Positions 1 through 9,757 of a stretch of DNA of 64,000 nt are shown one piece after another. The stretch spans positions 3,665,288 through 3,729,287 of the forward strand of contig WLWT01000001.1 in assembly GCA_012103455.1 (NCBI GenBank), written 5' to 3'. Position 1 is the stretch's first letter, and every line of letters starts with the position of its first letter. The position numbers were made by a program, and so were the translations under genes. Source of the DNA: Gammaproteobacteria bacterium (GTDB lineage Bacteria; Pseudomonadota; Gammaproteobacteria; HK1). Under the pieces are notes generated by a model. That model was not told the DNA's origin, did not search any database, and saw only the letters and a list, made by a program, of their open reading frames with translations.

Positions 1-3000
1 AGGTAATTAAGGGTCCTACAGCCGGAAAGAAAGCAGCGGCCTGTATAACCCCGGTTGTAGCCGCTGCTGCCTGGAAATGGGCATTGGTTTTGGATACATC
101 AAACGAATCTTCGAAATAATGCTTTAACTCGGCTTTTTCCCGCTCAATCTGTTTTTTCAGCTGATAAGCTTCGCGCGGCTTGTAATAGCTGTATTCACCA
201 TAGGCCCCCTGCGCCTGGGGATAATGGTCATCGGTGGTTCCAGCAAATTTACCGTCCAGCGTCCCCTGTTTGGTATACAGCGGGTTGATGGGAAAGGGAA
301 TGATGTTGATATCTTCCGGAATATCCGGATTGGGCTGCCAGGAGATATTGACCAGCGCATTGTTATGCGCCAAGCGCAGCAGGTAGATATCTGCCGTTTT
401 GGATTTAACCAAAGCATAGCCGGTATTGCCCAGTTTGTAGTAGCGCTCACTCCCGGACTTGCCATTATCGTAGCCTGCCAACGCTGCGCTGAATGCGCGG
501 TCCGTATTGACGGAGACGCCGCGTGCATAGCTTTCGGAGCGATTACCGGAAGTTTGCCAACTCGATTCAGCTGCAAGTTTGGCTGTAGCTTTGAAAGAAA
601 TACCCAAACCCAAGGGTGCAAGCACTGTCTCAATATCAATGCCTGTATCTGACTCAGCATTTACGGCTACATTCCATCCCGCTTCTTTGGAGGTACTGTA
701 GTTATAGGCTATTTCTTCGGCCTGATTGAAACTGGTGGCGTTATTCAGTTTATAGGCATAGGTATCCACATCGGCATCCTTGCCAACCGGGAAGTTTTCT
801 GCGGGCACCGGCGGCGGCCCTTCCAGATAGCCCATCACCTGCGGCGCGAACTGCGCCTGACCATACCATTGGCTCACCAGATTACCTACCTTATAGCCGG
901 TCATGCGGCGCCACACATTGTCTGTACCAATAAAGGCATAGCAACGCTTCAGAATTCCGTTCAGGGTGCCGTCTGCATTGTTTTGCACATCGCCATATTC
1001 CACTACGGCAGGCCGTGAACTTATGTTGCTATTATAGTCGGTGATCACGCCTGTCAGCGCTGATCTTATCTGCGGAATTTCCGTGGCTACTGGCGCGGTG
1101 GACAATACTTCCTTGAGCTTGGTGTGATTTTCAGCCGTCAAAACAGCCACGGTGGTGCTGGCATCCGGTACCTGATTACCTACCATGGGTGTGTCAAACG
1201 TATAATTGGCCAATAATTGTTCCCACTCACCCTTTAACCGCCCAAAGGCATTATCCGTAATTTGTTCGTTGCTGCGCGGCAGGTTCCAGATGCGAATTTC
1301 TTCCAGGGCGCCCTGGAAATGATTTTGGGAAACATTAGCTGGTTTTTTATAACCACCGATGCTGAATTGGTCGATGCCATCCACAGCCTGGCCTGTGGAG
1401 ATGTTATGCTGAATGAGGGTGCCGTCCACATAGAATTGGAACTGTCCCGGTTGGTTGGTTTGCGGGCTGTCTGTCCATAACCCTCCATCGGCCACGCCAT
1501 GGTTTTCGCCCACATTGTCATACAGGTGCCTGTCCTTGCCTTCAGCCATGCGCCAGTGGGACAACAATCCGGTTTTGTTTTCAGGTTCAGCCAGTTTTTT
1601 TGCCTCGCCGATGGAGAGCGCACGGTTCCAGATACGGACACTGGCAAAAATGCCCCCGAAGTTATTACCCCCCAGGGTAAAATCCTTGTAGGATTCCACA
1701 TGCTGTACGCTATCCCTAGTCGTTGAAGTCCATTCTTTTGGATTTTTATCGTTATCGCCTTTTGTGATCACCAATGTATGATGGTATTCGGGGTTGGGAT
1801 CGGATGATTGATCAGCCATGGCCCCGAACATGTTGGTTTGGATGCTATTATCCATCTGGTCTTGCTTTTCAGCTATGCCCTTGATGATCTGATAGCTGCT
1901 TTTGTCCTGATACCACTTTGTACCTGAACCCTTTTCTCCCCCATCGCCACCTGTCACAGGGTATTCTGCTGTTGTTGGTTGTGTCTGGGGTTTGTTTCTG
2001 GAGCGGATCAAGGTAATTTTATAAAACTGGCCGAATGCGTCCAACGGGCGAGGCTTGTTCTGTGTAGATATGCCATTCGTTACAATCTGTTCTTGCAGGC
2101 AATTTTTACCTGCCCAGTTAAAAGCAACTTCCTTGTTGGCATGAATCGACAGGCTATACTCATCCTTTTTTTCCAAGAGGGTGCCTGCCGCATCAGGCTT
2201 GACCAATACTTCCAGGGTAAATTCACCATCCAGATGCAGGGAATCGTCATTGCCACAGTTAACGGTTTGTCCGCTGGCCAGTTGATATCCCCAATACTTT
2301 TTATGTGTGAATGTCAGGTGCTTCCATATGTCTTTTCCGCCAACCTTGAAGGGAAAGGAATTTTGGGTTGTATACTTATGCTGGCCGAGGGTAGCCGCGC
2401 ATTTATATTTATCCGCGCTATCTTTTTCGATACCCAATGAATAATGTTGGCTCCCTTTTTTGTAGTAGATCACATGACTTGCAGCGCCAGGTATCGCAGC
2501 TGGCTTGATCCAGGCCTCCAGGCTCAAGCCTTTTTCAGTCGGTTGGAGTTGATCCAGTTTGGCGGTGTTATTTGTATTGAGCAGGCTCCCGTCCGTTGCC
2601 GAGGCAGGCTTGAATTCAAGCGCCAGGCCCGCTTCCCAGTCTTCCCACTGGCCAATGGCATGATTGACAACATACTGGTAGTTAAAACGGTTATCAATCT
2701 CGGTGGTGGCCGTTTGGTCATAGCCCACCCCGGCCTTGAAAAGGTAACTGCGAGGGTGTTCCCATGCGCCAGCGCTGATACCACCCAGATTGGCCGGGGT
2801 GCAGGTGAAGTGCTTGTAATCATACGCAAGGTTGACGGCCAAACCAGCTTGTAGTTGATCGACCTTCTGGGTATTGGCATCTTGTACGGTAAAGCTCAAC
2901 ACGCGGATTTTGGCCACATCCAGCAGCAATGCGATCAGGGATTCGCGTAATCCCGAACGGCGGGCCTTTTTGTCAGGTTCACTGCCTTCCTGCAATAATT

Positions 3001-5524
3001 GCAAGGATAAAGCATCAATACTTTGATCGGTGATCATCGCTCTCAGCGATGTCCGGGTTCCGGTAATGGAGGCAGACTTCAGGCTGCCACGGTCAGGCGT
3101 TGCAGTATCTACCTGCACCAATGGTTGCTGTTGCAGATAATTCCACAGCTTGTCCATATCAGCCGTGTTTTGGACGATGCCGGATAAATAGGCTTTATGC
3201 AATAAATCTGCTTTCAGCCTTACAGCCTGGTCAACCAGAGTGAATGTCTTTTTGGCGATCTGCAGACGGGTATTGTTGGCCAGATAAGCAGATAAGCCAT
3301 TTAATGAAGCAATGGTGTGTTCTTTTCCATCGGCCAATACATCAGCATAGGCAGACTGCACGTTATTAAAGACCAGGTTGTTATCCAGGGTCGTGCGGAT
3401 TTTTATATTGCCATTGCCTGACCCGGATTTTTTATAGGCTGTCCTTGGATCATTAGGCAACCCCAAAGGATCCAGTGTGCCAAGGGGCAAGTCACTGGTT
3501 CCATTCAGTATCTGCGCGATTTGCGCAAGGCGTCTGGGCAAATGGCTCCATCGCTCGACCTCGTCTGTGCCTGATTTCATGACCAGTGTGCAACTGTTAC
3601 TGTTATTCGGAACAGTCGCCGTCACATCAATGCGCATATCGCGGTTCAGGCGTGGCTCAAGAGACAATGCAGGAGAGGCTGGACTCCCACTTTGATCCGT
3701 AATGGTTATGCCTGCACTGCCTGTTGGATTGAAGTACAAAACAAAAAAATTATTGTTTTTACCTTTGAAATATAAATTGACGCGCCCCAGCGAATCATCA
3801 AACACGTAAGGCTCGGTGGCTTGGGCAGCATCCGAATAGCCCGCGCTTGCGGCAATGTCCGCGCTGGTATAGGCGAACTTCAATACCCCGCCGCTGATGG
3901 ACAGGCCATCAGGATCTATGTCAATCAACCCCATTTTTTGCGGCTGTTGCCAGGCCACGCCATTGGTTTGATTGCGGGGGATTTGATCCAGTGTGTTATA
4001 GGGGTTTTCATCCAGCGCCTGGACATTGATATCCGCCAGATTGACCGTATCGCCTGTCAAGCGGCCCAACCGGCCGGAGGCCGCGACCGCATAATTCAAA
4101 ATGCCGATGTATTTGGTGGCATTCATGTCTTCAAGCCCCAGGGACAACATGACACAGGCCTTGTTTTTCATGGGTTTGTTATCCGCCCCCATTTCTTGCT
4201 GGTAGTAATAACAGGATGACATGCCCTGGCCCAACTGATAATGGGTGGAGCGTGGTGTCAGCTCTCCTGGGGTTCCTTGAAAAGCATACGCATCCTTGAC
4301 TTTCCCATTCTGCAGATATTCAGGTTTGATGGTTCCATTTTCGTATTCAATCAATGGCCATTCAGAAGCAGACACCGGGGTAAAGTCATCTTTGCTGACG
4401 CCCGTCCTGATGGTGTAGATCACTTCAGCAAACGCATCTTGCGGGATTCCCTTTGCGTTGTACGCGCTGCCACCCAATAATATGTCCGCAATTTGAACGT
4501 CGCTTTTACCCTCACGTATTTTGGCCTGTACATCAACGGTCAGGCTTTTGTCGAGTTTATATTTTGCAACAAACGCATCAATCAGCGTTTCAGCATCACT
4601 GGCATCGAAAGCAACACTGCCATCAAATCTGATATTGAAGCTGTTGACTTTATGCGTGACAGAGTCCCCGGTAAAAATCTGCCAGCGTTGCTCCTCGGCG
4701 TCGGCCCCCGGCAATAAAAGCACGCAGAAGTTACCGTTTTGCAGGTTATTGGCAAAAGCCAGTTCACGCGTCGGTTCGTAAAAAGGATTGCCTTCCACAT
4801 CCGCTGTCGACAGCGTGTCTTTTCTGGATGCTGGTTGTGTTTTATGGCGGCTACGCTGATAGCGAATCTCTCTGCTGGGCTTGAGGAATGCGCCGCTTAA
4901 AATAAACCGGTCTACCAACAGGGTATTGTTGACAATGGCTGAATCCGGATTACCTGAATCGGCCTGTATATTGTTCGCGTGACCTTTGGCGATAGACTGG
5001 CGAAATAAATAAATGTATTTGCCGTCTGACAGCGCTTGAAAAGGCGCAACAGCCCCTAATCTGGCGGTACTTGAATAAAATCGATCAACCTGATTGGCGA
5101 TTTGTGCTTTGGTTAGCTCTTCACCTGCTTTATCCAGGGGCTTGCCTTGGCTATCATAGCGATCAATGATCCGTTGATTTTGGCTATCGTATTGATCAAT
5201 CTTACGGTTTGGCGCAACCGCATAGCCCACCTGACTGATTTCCGCCGGGAAGTGCAGCATGCTTGCGGTTGCGCTATTGGAATTCGGATTAACCCTTGAC
5301 CAATGATATTTATCATTATCTCCATCAATAGCTTCGTTACTTGGCGTATTCTGTGCAGAACCGGATACATCCAGCACACTGTAAAAAATGCGGCCGTCAT
5401 CCCGCATGGCAAAGCTTACAGGTTTGCCCAGGTGTGAAACCATGGCGGTGTATTTATAGGTTGCCGAGGCTTCTTCCTTGAGATGATTGGCGATAAAAGA
5501 GAGCGTTGTTTGGGTGGCCGGCAT
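1..5524 (-). CDS. Giant LamG/concanavalin-like repeat protein, C-terminus off the window
   Basis: One uninterrupted reading frame runs from an ATG at 5524 to the left edge, at least 1840 residues. I checked the frame at several points along its length. AAGGAG lies 8 bases upstream of the ATG. The N-terminus (MPATQTTLSF) has no signal peptide. From about residue 960 there are several jellyroll-like segments with LamG signatures: SLEAWIKPA near 995, FTLEVLVKPD near 1085, ASVRIWNRALS near 1320, LLSHWRM near 1345 and EEIRIWNLPRS near 1410. After these comes a Gly/Asn/Tyr-rich region and then KKQIEREKAELK, possibly helical. LamG folds commonly bind glycans or act as adhesive or toxin modules. The N-terminal 900 residues match no family I recognise. 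It lies downstream of the bipA fragment on the same strand. Confidence 0.85.
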   Translation of the reverse strand, partial: MPATQTTLSFIANHLKEEASATYKYTAMVSHLGKPVSFAMRDDGRIFYSVLDVSGSAQNTPSNEAIDGDNDKYHWSRVNPNSNSATASMLHFPAEISQVGYAVAPNRKIDQYDSQNQRIIDRYDSQGKPLDKAGEELTKAQIANQVDRFYSSTARLGAVAPFQALSDGKYIYLFRQSIAKGHANNIQADSGNPDSAIVNNTLLVDRFILSGAFLKPSREIRYQRSRHKTQPASRKDTLSTADVEGNPFYEPTRELAFANNLQNGNFCVLLLPGADAEEQRWQIFTGDSVTHKVNSFNIRFDGSVAFDASDAETLIDAFVAKYKLDKSLTVDVQAKIREGKSDVQIADILLGGSAYNAKGIPQDAFAEVIYTIRTGVSKDDFTPVSASEWPLIEYENGTIKPEYLQNGKVKDAYAFQGTPGELTPRSTHYQLGQGMSSCYYYQQEMGADNKPMKNKACVMLSLGLEDMNATKYIGILNYAVAASGRLGRLTGDTVNLADINVQALDENPYNTLDQIPRNQTNGVAWQQPQKMGLIDIDPDGLSISGGVLKFAYTSADIAASAGYSDAAQATEPYVFDDSLGRVNLYFKGKNNNFFVLYFNPTGSAGITITDQSGSPASPALSLEPRLNRDMRIDVTATVPNNSNSCTLVMKSGTDEVERWSHLPRRLAQIAQILNGTSDLPLGTLDPLGLPNDPRTAYKKSGSGNGNIKIRTTLDNNLVFNNVQSAYADVLADGKEHTIASLNGLSAYLANNTRLQIAKKTFTLVDQAVRLKADLLHKAYLSGIVQNTADMDKLWNYLQQQPLVQVDTATPDRGSLKSASITGTRTSLRAMITDQSIDALSLQLLQEGSEPDKKARRSGLRESLIALLLDVAKIRVLSFTVQDANTQKVDQLQAGLAVNLAYDYKHFTCTPANLGGISAGAWEHPRSYLFKAGVGYDQTATTEIDNRFNYQYVVNHAIGQWEDWEAGLALEFKPASATDGSLLNTNNTAKLDQLQPTEKGLSLEAWIKPAAIPGAASHVIYYKKGSQHYSLGIEKDSADKYKCAATLGQHKYTTQNSFPFKVGGKDIWKHLTFTHKKYWGYQLASGQTVNCGNDDSLHLDGEFTLEVLVKPDAAGTLLEKKDEYSLSIHANKEVAFNWAGKNCLQEQIVTNGISTQNKPRPLDAFGQFYKITLIRSRNKPQTQPTTAEYPVTGGDGGEKGSGTKWYQDKSSYQIIKGIAEKQDQMDNSIQTNMFGAMADQSSDPNPEYHHTLVITKGDNDKNPKEWTSTTRDSVQHVESYKDFTLGGNNFGGIFASVRIWNRALSIGEAKKLAEPENKTGLLSHWRMAEGKDRHLYDNVGENHGVADGGLWTDSPQTNQPGQFQFYVDGTLIQHNISTGQAVDGIDQFSIGGYKKPANVSQNHFQGALEEIRIWNLPRSNEQITDNAFGRLKGEWEQLLANYTFDTPMVGNQVPDASTTVAVLTAENHTKLKEVLSTAPVATEIPQIRSALTGVITDYNSNISSRPAVVEYGDVQNNADGTLNGILKRCYAFIGTDNVWRRMTGYKVGNLVSQWYGQAQFAPQVMGYLEGPPPVPAENFPVGKDADVDTYAYKLNNATSFNQAEEIAYNYSTSKEAGWNVAVNAESDTGIDIETVLAPLGLGISFKATAKLAAESSWQTSGNRSESYARGVSVNTDRAFSAALAGYDNGKSGSERYYKLGNTGYALVKSKTADIYLLRLAHNNALVNISWQPNPDIPEDINIIPFPINPLYTKQGTLDGKFAGTTDDHYPQAQGAYGEYSYYKPREAYQLKKQIEREKAELKHYFEDSFDVSKTNAHFQAAAATTGVIQAAAFFPAVGPLIT

Positions 5525-5666
5525 CACTGATTCTCCTTAAAAACGATGTCCTGATAAATCAGGTGGTGGATTCAAGTTGCTTATCAGCAAAGATAGGGCA
5601 GGAACAACAATGGCTGAGGCATTGGCATGATTGACGCTCTTGCCGGGTTGCTGCTCGTACACTTTA

Positions 5667-5693
5667 AGTATAGTTCATTCCGTGGCAAACAAT
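5667..5693 (-). promoter_or_regulatory. Possible promoter for the LamG gene
   Basis: On the minus strand TATACT (5672-5667) is preceded by TTGTTT-like sequence (5692-5687), about 145 bases before the LamG start. The 14-15 base spacer is shorter than the usual 17, so this is a weak call based only on pattern. Confidence 0.25.
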
Positions 5694-5748
5694 ATTTTTT
5701 ACCTTATTCCGGCATCAAGACGCCTCTTTCACCCGCTCCGCCTGCATT

Positions 5749-6762
5749 TTAGGCCACTACCCGGCTAGCCCTTTTGCGCTCGTATTCTTTAAGAAACTTT
5801 TTGCGTAAACGAATTTCATCCGGTGTGACTTCAACCAACTCGTCATCCTCGATAAATTCAAGTGCTTGTTCTAAAGACATTTTAATCGGTGGCGTTAAGG
5901 CAATCGCATCATCTTTACCTGATGCACGCACATTGGTGAGTTGTTTGCCCTTTAATGGGTTTACCACCAAATCATTGGCGCGTGAATGGATACCGACAAG
6001 CTGGCCTTCGTATACCGCATCACCGGGTGAAGCAAACATTTTGCCGCGTTCTTGTAAGTTAAATAACGCAAAGCCGAGGACTTTACCCTGACCGTTGGAG
6101 ATCAACACACCATTCTTACGTGGTGCGATACCCCCTGACTGGGCAGGGCCATAGTGATCGAATACATGGTAGATCAAGCCCGTGCCGGAGGTCATGGTCA
6201 TAAAATCAGTTTGAAAACCAATCAAACCCCGCGAAGGCACGATGTAGTCGAGACGCACCCGCCCTTTGCTATCAGGCACCATGTCTTTAAGTTCGCCTTT
6301 ACGTTCACCCAAGGCTTCCATCAAAGCCCCTTGATGTTGTTCTTCGATATCAACCGCCACGGATTCGTAAGGCTCGCACACCTCACCATCGATTTCACGG
6401 AAGATGACCTCTGGGCGTGAAACCGCCAACTCAAAACCTTCCCGGCGCATATTTTCAATCAAGACCGATAAATGCAATTCCCCACGCCCTGAAACCTTAA
6501 ATTTCTCTGGGTCTGTGCCTTCTTCAACCCGTAAAGCCACATTATGGATCAGTTCGCGTTCAAGACGCTCTTTCAATTGACGCAAGGTCAGATACTTACC
6601 CGACTTTCCCGCAAAGGGTGAGGCATTCACCTGGAATGTCATCGAAACCGTCGGCTCATCAACTGACAAAGCAGGCATGGCTTCAATGGCATCCGGATGG
6701 CAAAGGGTGTCAGAAACATTCGGTGCTACAATACCAGTGACAGCAATAATGTCACCTGAGGA
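5749..6762 (-). pseudogene. bipA: bipA/typA GTPase, C-terminal half only
   Basis: BipA is a ribosome-associated translational GTPase with a role in stress and low-temperature growth. The minus-strand frame carries its C-terminal half: SGDIIAVTG, MPALSVDEPTVSM, SGRGELHLSVLIENMRREGF, DYIVPSRGLIGF, GVLISNGQGK and LEQALEFIEDDELVEVTP, all very close to gammaproteobacterial BipA. About 335 of the usual roughly 600 residues remain. The GTPase domain (P-loop, DxxG, NKxD) is missing because the frame meets the IS91-type end at about 6762. The stop is TAA at 5749. An intact copy may exist elsewhere. Confidence 0.9.
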
Positions 6763-6780
6763 TAGCAGAGAATAGTAAAA

Positions 6781-7258
6781 GAGGATAGTAAAAACAAAAG
6801 CCCATTCCAGCTCAAAGCCGAGGTATTGGATGGTGGGGCGAAAAGGCGTTGATAGCTCTGCGCCGGGGAGGATTGGTCGGGTGTGGGGGTAGGCCTACAG
6901 TTGACGAGCGCGGCGCCTACGACATACAAGCTGCGAGTTCAACGACCCAAATGACGCGCGGGCGCTGTCCCTGGCGGTCTGTCGGCCAGATGGGGTCATT
7001 GACATCAGTTCGCCAAAGCCAACGGCGGCGCACGTGGCTGCACCAGCCCTTGCAGAGCAGTGTGTTCGAGAATGCGCGAAATGACGCCAACTTTGGCATT
7101 ACCCACGAAGGGCAACTCCACTTTTCTGAAGAAAAAAGGCTCGCTACCAATACTGAAAACTCAGTGGATGAGATCAAGCCCTTTCCCTATCATCCCAATA
7201 CCGAACTCACCCGTTATACTTATGCCTGGCACCGGGATCTTCATCAAAAAGCTGACAA
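6781..7258. repeat. Left 478-bp direct repeat of the catabolic island
   Basis: Bases 6781-7258 match 14121-14598 almost perfectly; the clearest difference is one extra G in a G run. The repeat begins GAGGATAGTAAAAAC, contains the 3' end of an IS91-type element and the last codons of its transposase, then switches at GACGCCA to a sulfatase fragment. Just before it, 6758-6780 holds two imperfect copies of the same end (GAGGATAGCA, GAGAATAGTAAAA), as if the terminus had stuttered. The same end also occurs at 16079, next to a fuller transposase. Confidence 0.9.
7089..7257 (+). pseudogene. Sulfatase internal fragment (island left copy)
   Basis: The plus frame reads FGITHEGQLHFSEEKR ... YTYAWHRDLHQKAD, identical to the piece at 14429-14598. 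It comes from the middle of a type I sulfatase of the arylsulfatase/N-sulfoglucosamine sulfohydrolase group. It has no start, no catalytic Cys/Ser region and no C-terminus, and stops abruptly where the sequence changes to an unrelated gene end. It is part of the duplicated repeat. Confidence 0.75.
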
Positions 7259-7358
7259 GATTTCTTCCGCTTCGATGCTTTAGGGAAAATCGTTGAGCAC
7301 TGGGATGCGATTCAGCAGATTCCTGAAACAACGGCCAACGGCAATACCATGTATTGAC
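7257..7358 (+). pseudogene. SnoaL/NTF2-like C-terminal fragment
   Basis: A short frame reads DFFRFDALGKIVEHWDAIQ and ends GNTMY then TGA. This is the typical tail of SnoaL-like (NTF2-fold) proteins. Only about 33 residues remain, directly joined to the sulfatase fragment. It marks the left boundary of the unique DNA of the catabolic island. Confidence 0.7.
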
Positions 7359-7429
7359 GATCGCCGCGCTATCGCCGACAAGGCTTCGCAACGTAGTATC
7401 ACCGAAACCCCGTTGGAGTCTCGCTTCTC

Positions 7430-8687
7430 ATGACCGCATCTCCTCCCCCTACGCGTCGGGGTCATTGGCGCTGGAATCGTCGGACTGAGCGCGGCCATCA
7501 ACTTGCGTCGAGCCGGTGTTGACGTTGAACTTGTGGATCGTGTTCGGCCGAACTCGCCGCAACAAACCAGCTACGGCAACGCCGGTATTCTTGCCCAGTG
7601 TGCTGTGGTTCCCGTATCCGTACCGGGTTTAATGGCCAAGCTACCGGGCATGATCCTTGATCCTCAGAGCCCTTTGTTCTTGAAGTGGGGCTACTTGCCA
7701 CGGGCCCTTCCCTGGTTGTCCCAGTTCATTCGCAATGGCGAAGAATCCAAGGTTCGCCACATCGCAGCCGGCTTGGCAACGCTGATTGGCGATTCGGTTG
7801 AGCAACATAAGGCACTGGCTACAACTAGTTCCGCGGCAGGCTTCATCTCCGCTGGCGACTACACCTATCTGTATCAAAACCAGGCGGCCTTCGACAACGA
7901 CGCCTGGGGACTGGCTCTACGTCAGGAACATGGCAGTGACAACACGCGTTTGAGTCGCTCGGATCTCATCGAACGCGATCCGAACCTCGCAGATAGATAC
8001 GCCGTTGGCGGGCTGTTTTCTGATCACGGATGGATACAGAACCCTGGTCGTTATCTGGCCGCACTCTGCGATGATTTTTTAGCCAATGATGGCGAGTTCT
8101 GGCAGACCGAAGTCCAGGACATCATCCCAGCCGAAAACGGCATTGAAGTCCAAAGCCAAGGTGAATCAAGACGCTACGACAAGATCATTCTATCGACCGG
8201 TGTCTGGTCGACTCAGCTTGCTGAACGACTCGGACACAAAGTCGCACTGGAAAGTGAACGCGGCTATCACCTGCATTTGCGCGGCACAAATATCACACCA
8301 CCCAATCCATATATGTGTACCGACGCGAAGATGGCCGTTACTCCGATGGATGATGGTGTTCGCTGCGCCGGTTTGGTTGAATTCGCGGGACTCAAGGCCG
8401 GTTCCAATCCCAAGGCCACTGATATGCTGGAACGCTCCATCAAAAAGCTCTATCCCAATATCCGTTGGCAAGAGGTGGACTATTGGCTAGGTCATCGCCC
8501 CTCGACCACAGACAGCCTGCCTTTATTGGGACACAGCCCTCGCAATCGGCAAGTGGTATTTGCCTTTGGTCTCCACCACATTGGACTGACTGCGGGACCC
8601 AAGACCGGTGGTATTGCTGCAGATCTCATCATGGGCCGACCCCGTTCAGAAGATTTGACGCCATACCGTGTCGGTCGGTTTGACTAG
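7430..8687 (+). CDS. DadA-like FAD-dependent D-amino-acid oxidoreductase, N-terminal frameshift
   Basis: A predicted FAD enzyme that oxidises an amino acid, probably a D-amino or imino acid, to the keto acid. The N-terminal dinucleotide fold reads VGVIGAGIVGLSAAINLRRAG, followed by the SYGNAGIL motif of DadA/glycine-oxidase enzymes. The C-terminus has LGHRPSTTDSLPLLGHS and HHIGLTAGPKTGG. The Rossmann frame has no start of its own before TTG 7503, which would delete the GxGxxG motif. An ATG at 7430 is one base out of phase, and removing one C from the five-C run at 7445-7449 joins them as MTASPPLRVGV. This is therefore a one-base disruption or a sequencing error. It is the first gene of the island; the transporter gene starts 28 bases after its stop. 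Confidence 0.8.
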
Positions 8688-8714
8688 CAGACACGATCTC
8701 ACTCGATAAGCAAA

Positions 8715-9638
8715 GTGCTTAGCTGGCTTAACTGGATCGGCCATCACTCCCGGTGGGTATTGGCCCTGGGCTGCGTTGCTGCCTTGTTCATGGAAGATTT
8801 CGGGGCGCTCGTGCGTCCTGCGCTTGGACCACTTATCGCGCTTTTGCTGGCATTGGCAATGATGCGAGTGAACCTGCCTCGCGTCATGCAGGAAACCTTA
8901 TCACCCCGCCATTTACCGAGAAATTTACTGATCTCGGTGGCGGTTCTAGTGATAACACCGGTTATCGTTTGGTTATTGGCGACAAGCGTGGACCTATCCA
9001 ACGAAGCCGTTGCGGCCCTGGTCTTCTTTTGTTGTGCACCACCCATAGCCTCGAGTGCTTCCCTGTGTTTCATCCTCAAACTCGATGGTGCTTTGGCGCT
9101 GCGTGTCACCTTGCTCGCCAGCCTTTTCGCTCCGCTGACCGGTCCGCTGGTTGCAACGCAGCTGTTGGGCACCAACATCGAAGTTCCCACCCTGGAACTG
9201 ATTCTGCGCATTACGCTAATCATGATGGGCGGCTTGGTGGGCGCGCTGATTCTGCGTCGTATCTGGTCGCCATCAACGATTGAGGCGAATGCCACTGCCT
9301 TCGACGGCGTATCGACGCTAGCCATGTTGATGTTTCTATTCCCTCTGTTCAAAGGGGTAGCCACCGGCATACAAGAACGCCCGCTACTAGCACTAGGAAT
9401 ACTTGCCTTGGTGGTCGTTGCCAATTTTGGCCTGCGGATCATCGTCACTCTTATGAGTCGACGTCTCGGCAGGAAGGGATCAGGGACCAGTGGATTGATG
9501 TGGGGGAATCGCTCAGTGGCAATCTATCTCGCCGTGCTACCAGAAAGCCTGTTCTTCAACCTTTTCGTCGCCCTGTACCAATTCCCTATGTACTTCACCC
9601 CACTGGTATTGAAGCGTTTTTATAACCGAGACGGATAA
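8715..9638 (+). CDS. BASS-type (bile acid:sodium symporter-like) membrane protein
   Basis: 307 residues with about ten hydrophobic segments, for example ALGPLIALLLALAMM, LLISVAVLVITPVIVWLLA, AALVFFCCAPPIASSASL, ALGILALVVVANFGLRI. The topology and the CCAPPIASSAS and LMWGNRSVAI stretches suit the BASS/arsenite-transporter superfamily, which moves organic anions with Na+. The start is GTG (8715). It sits between an amino-acid oxidase and an enolase-superfamily enzyme, so export or uptake of a small acid is likely. The substrate cannot be read from the sequence. Confidence 0.65.
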   Translation: MLSWLNWIGHHSRWVLALGCVAALFMEDFGALVRPALGPLIALLLALAMMRVNLPRVMQETLSPRHLPRNLLISVAVLVITPVIVWLLATSVDLSNEAVAALVFFCCAPPIASSASLCFILKLDGALALRVTLLASLFAPLTGPLVATQLLGTNIEVPTLELILRITLIMMGGLVGALILRRIWSPSTIEANATAFDGVSTLAMLMFLFPLFKGVATGIQERPLLALGILALVVVANFGLRIIVTLMSRRLGRKGSGTSGLMWGNRSVAIYLAVLPESLFFNLFVALYQFPMYFTPLVLKRFYNRDG

Positions 9639-9643
9639 GAAAT

Positions 9644-9669
9644 CAATCGACCACTCAATGGGTCGATTG
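9644..9669 (+). terminator. Hairpin between transporter and enolase-superfamily genes
   Basis: CAATCGACC (9644-9652) and GGTCGATTG (9661-9669) form a perfect 9-bp stem with an 8-base loop just after the 9638 stop. There is no T-run, so it may terminate weakly or stabilise the mRNA end. Confidence 0.5.
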
Positions 9670-9757
9670 CAGAGAGTCAAACCACCTCAGATCTGTATAC
9701 AGAGCAAAACGCAACAATGTGGACAGATACTATCTAATCACCGCTGCTTGCGATTAA

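Noticed and set aside
1301..1318. Perfect 18-bp palindrome TTCCAGGGCGCCCTGGAA
   Set aside because: It lies inside the LamG coding frame at FQGALEE, and its symmetry follows from the codons; nothing suggests a site.
1..5524. Toxin-complex TcA subunit
   Set aside because: The size and LamG segments are compatible with insecticidal-toxin loci, but no TcA-specific, TcB or RHS motif is visible.
8744..9448. 234-codon minus-strand frame
   Set aside because: It is the antisense of the BASS transporter; composition is Arg/Ser-rich and no motif is seen.
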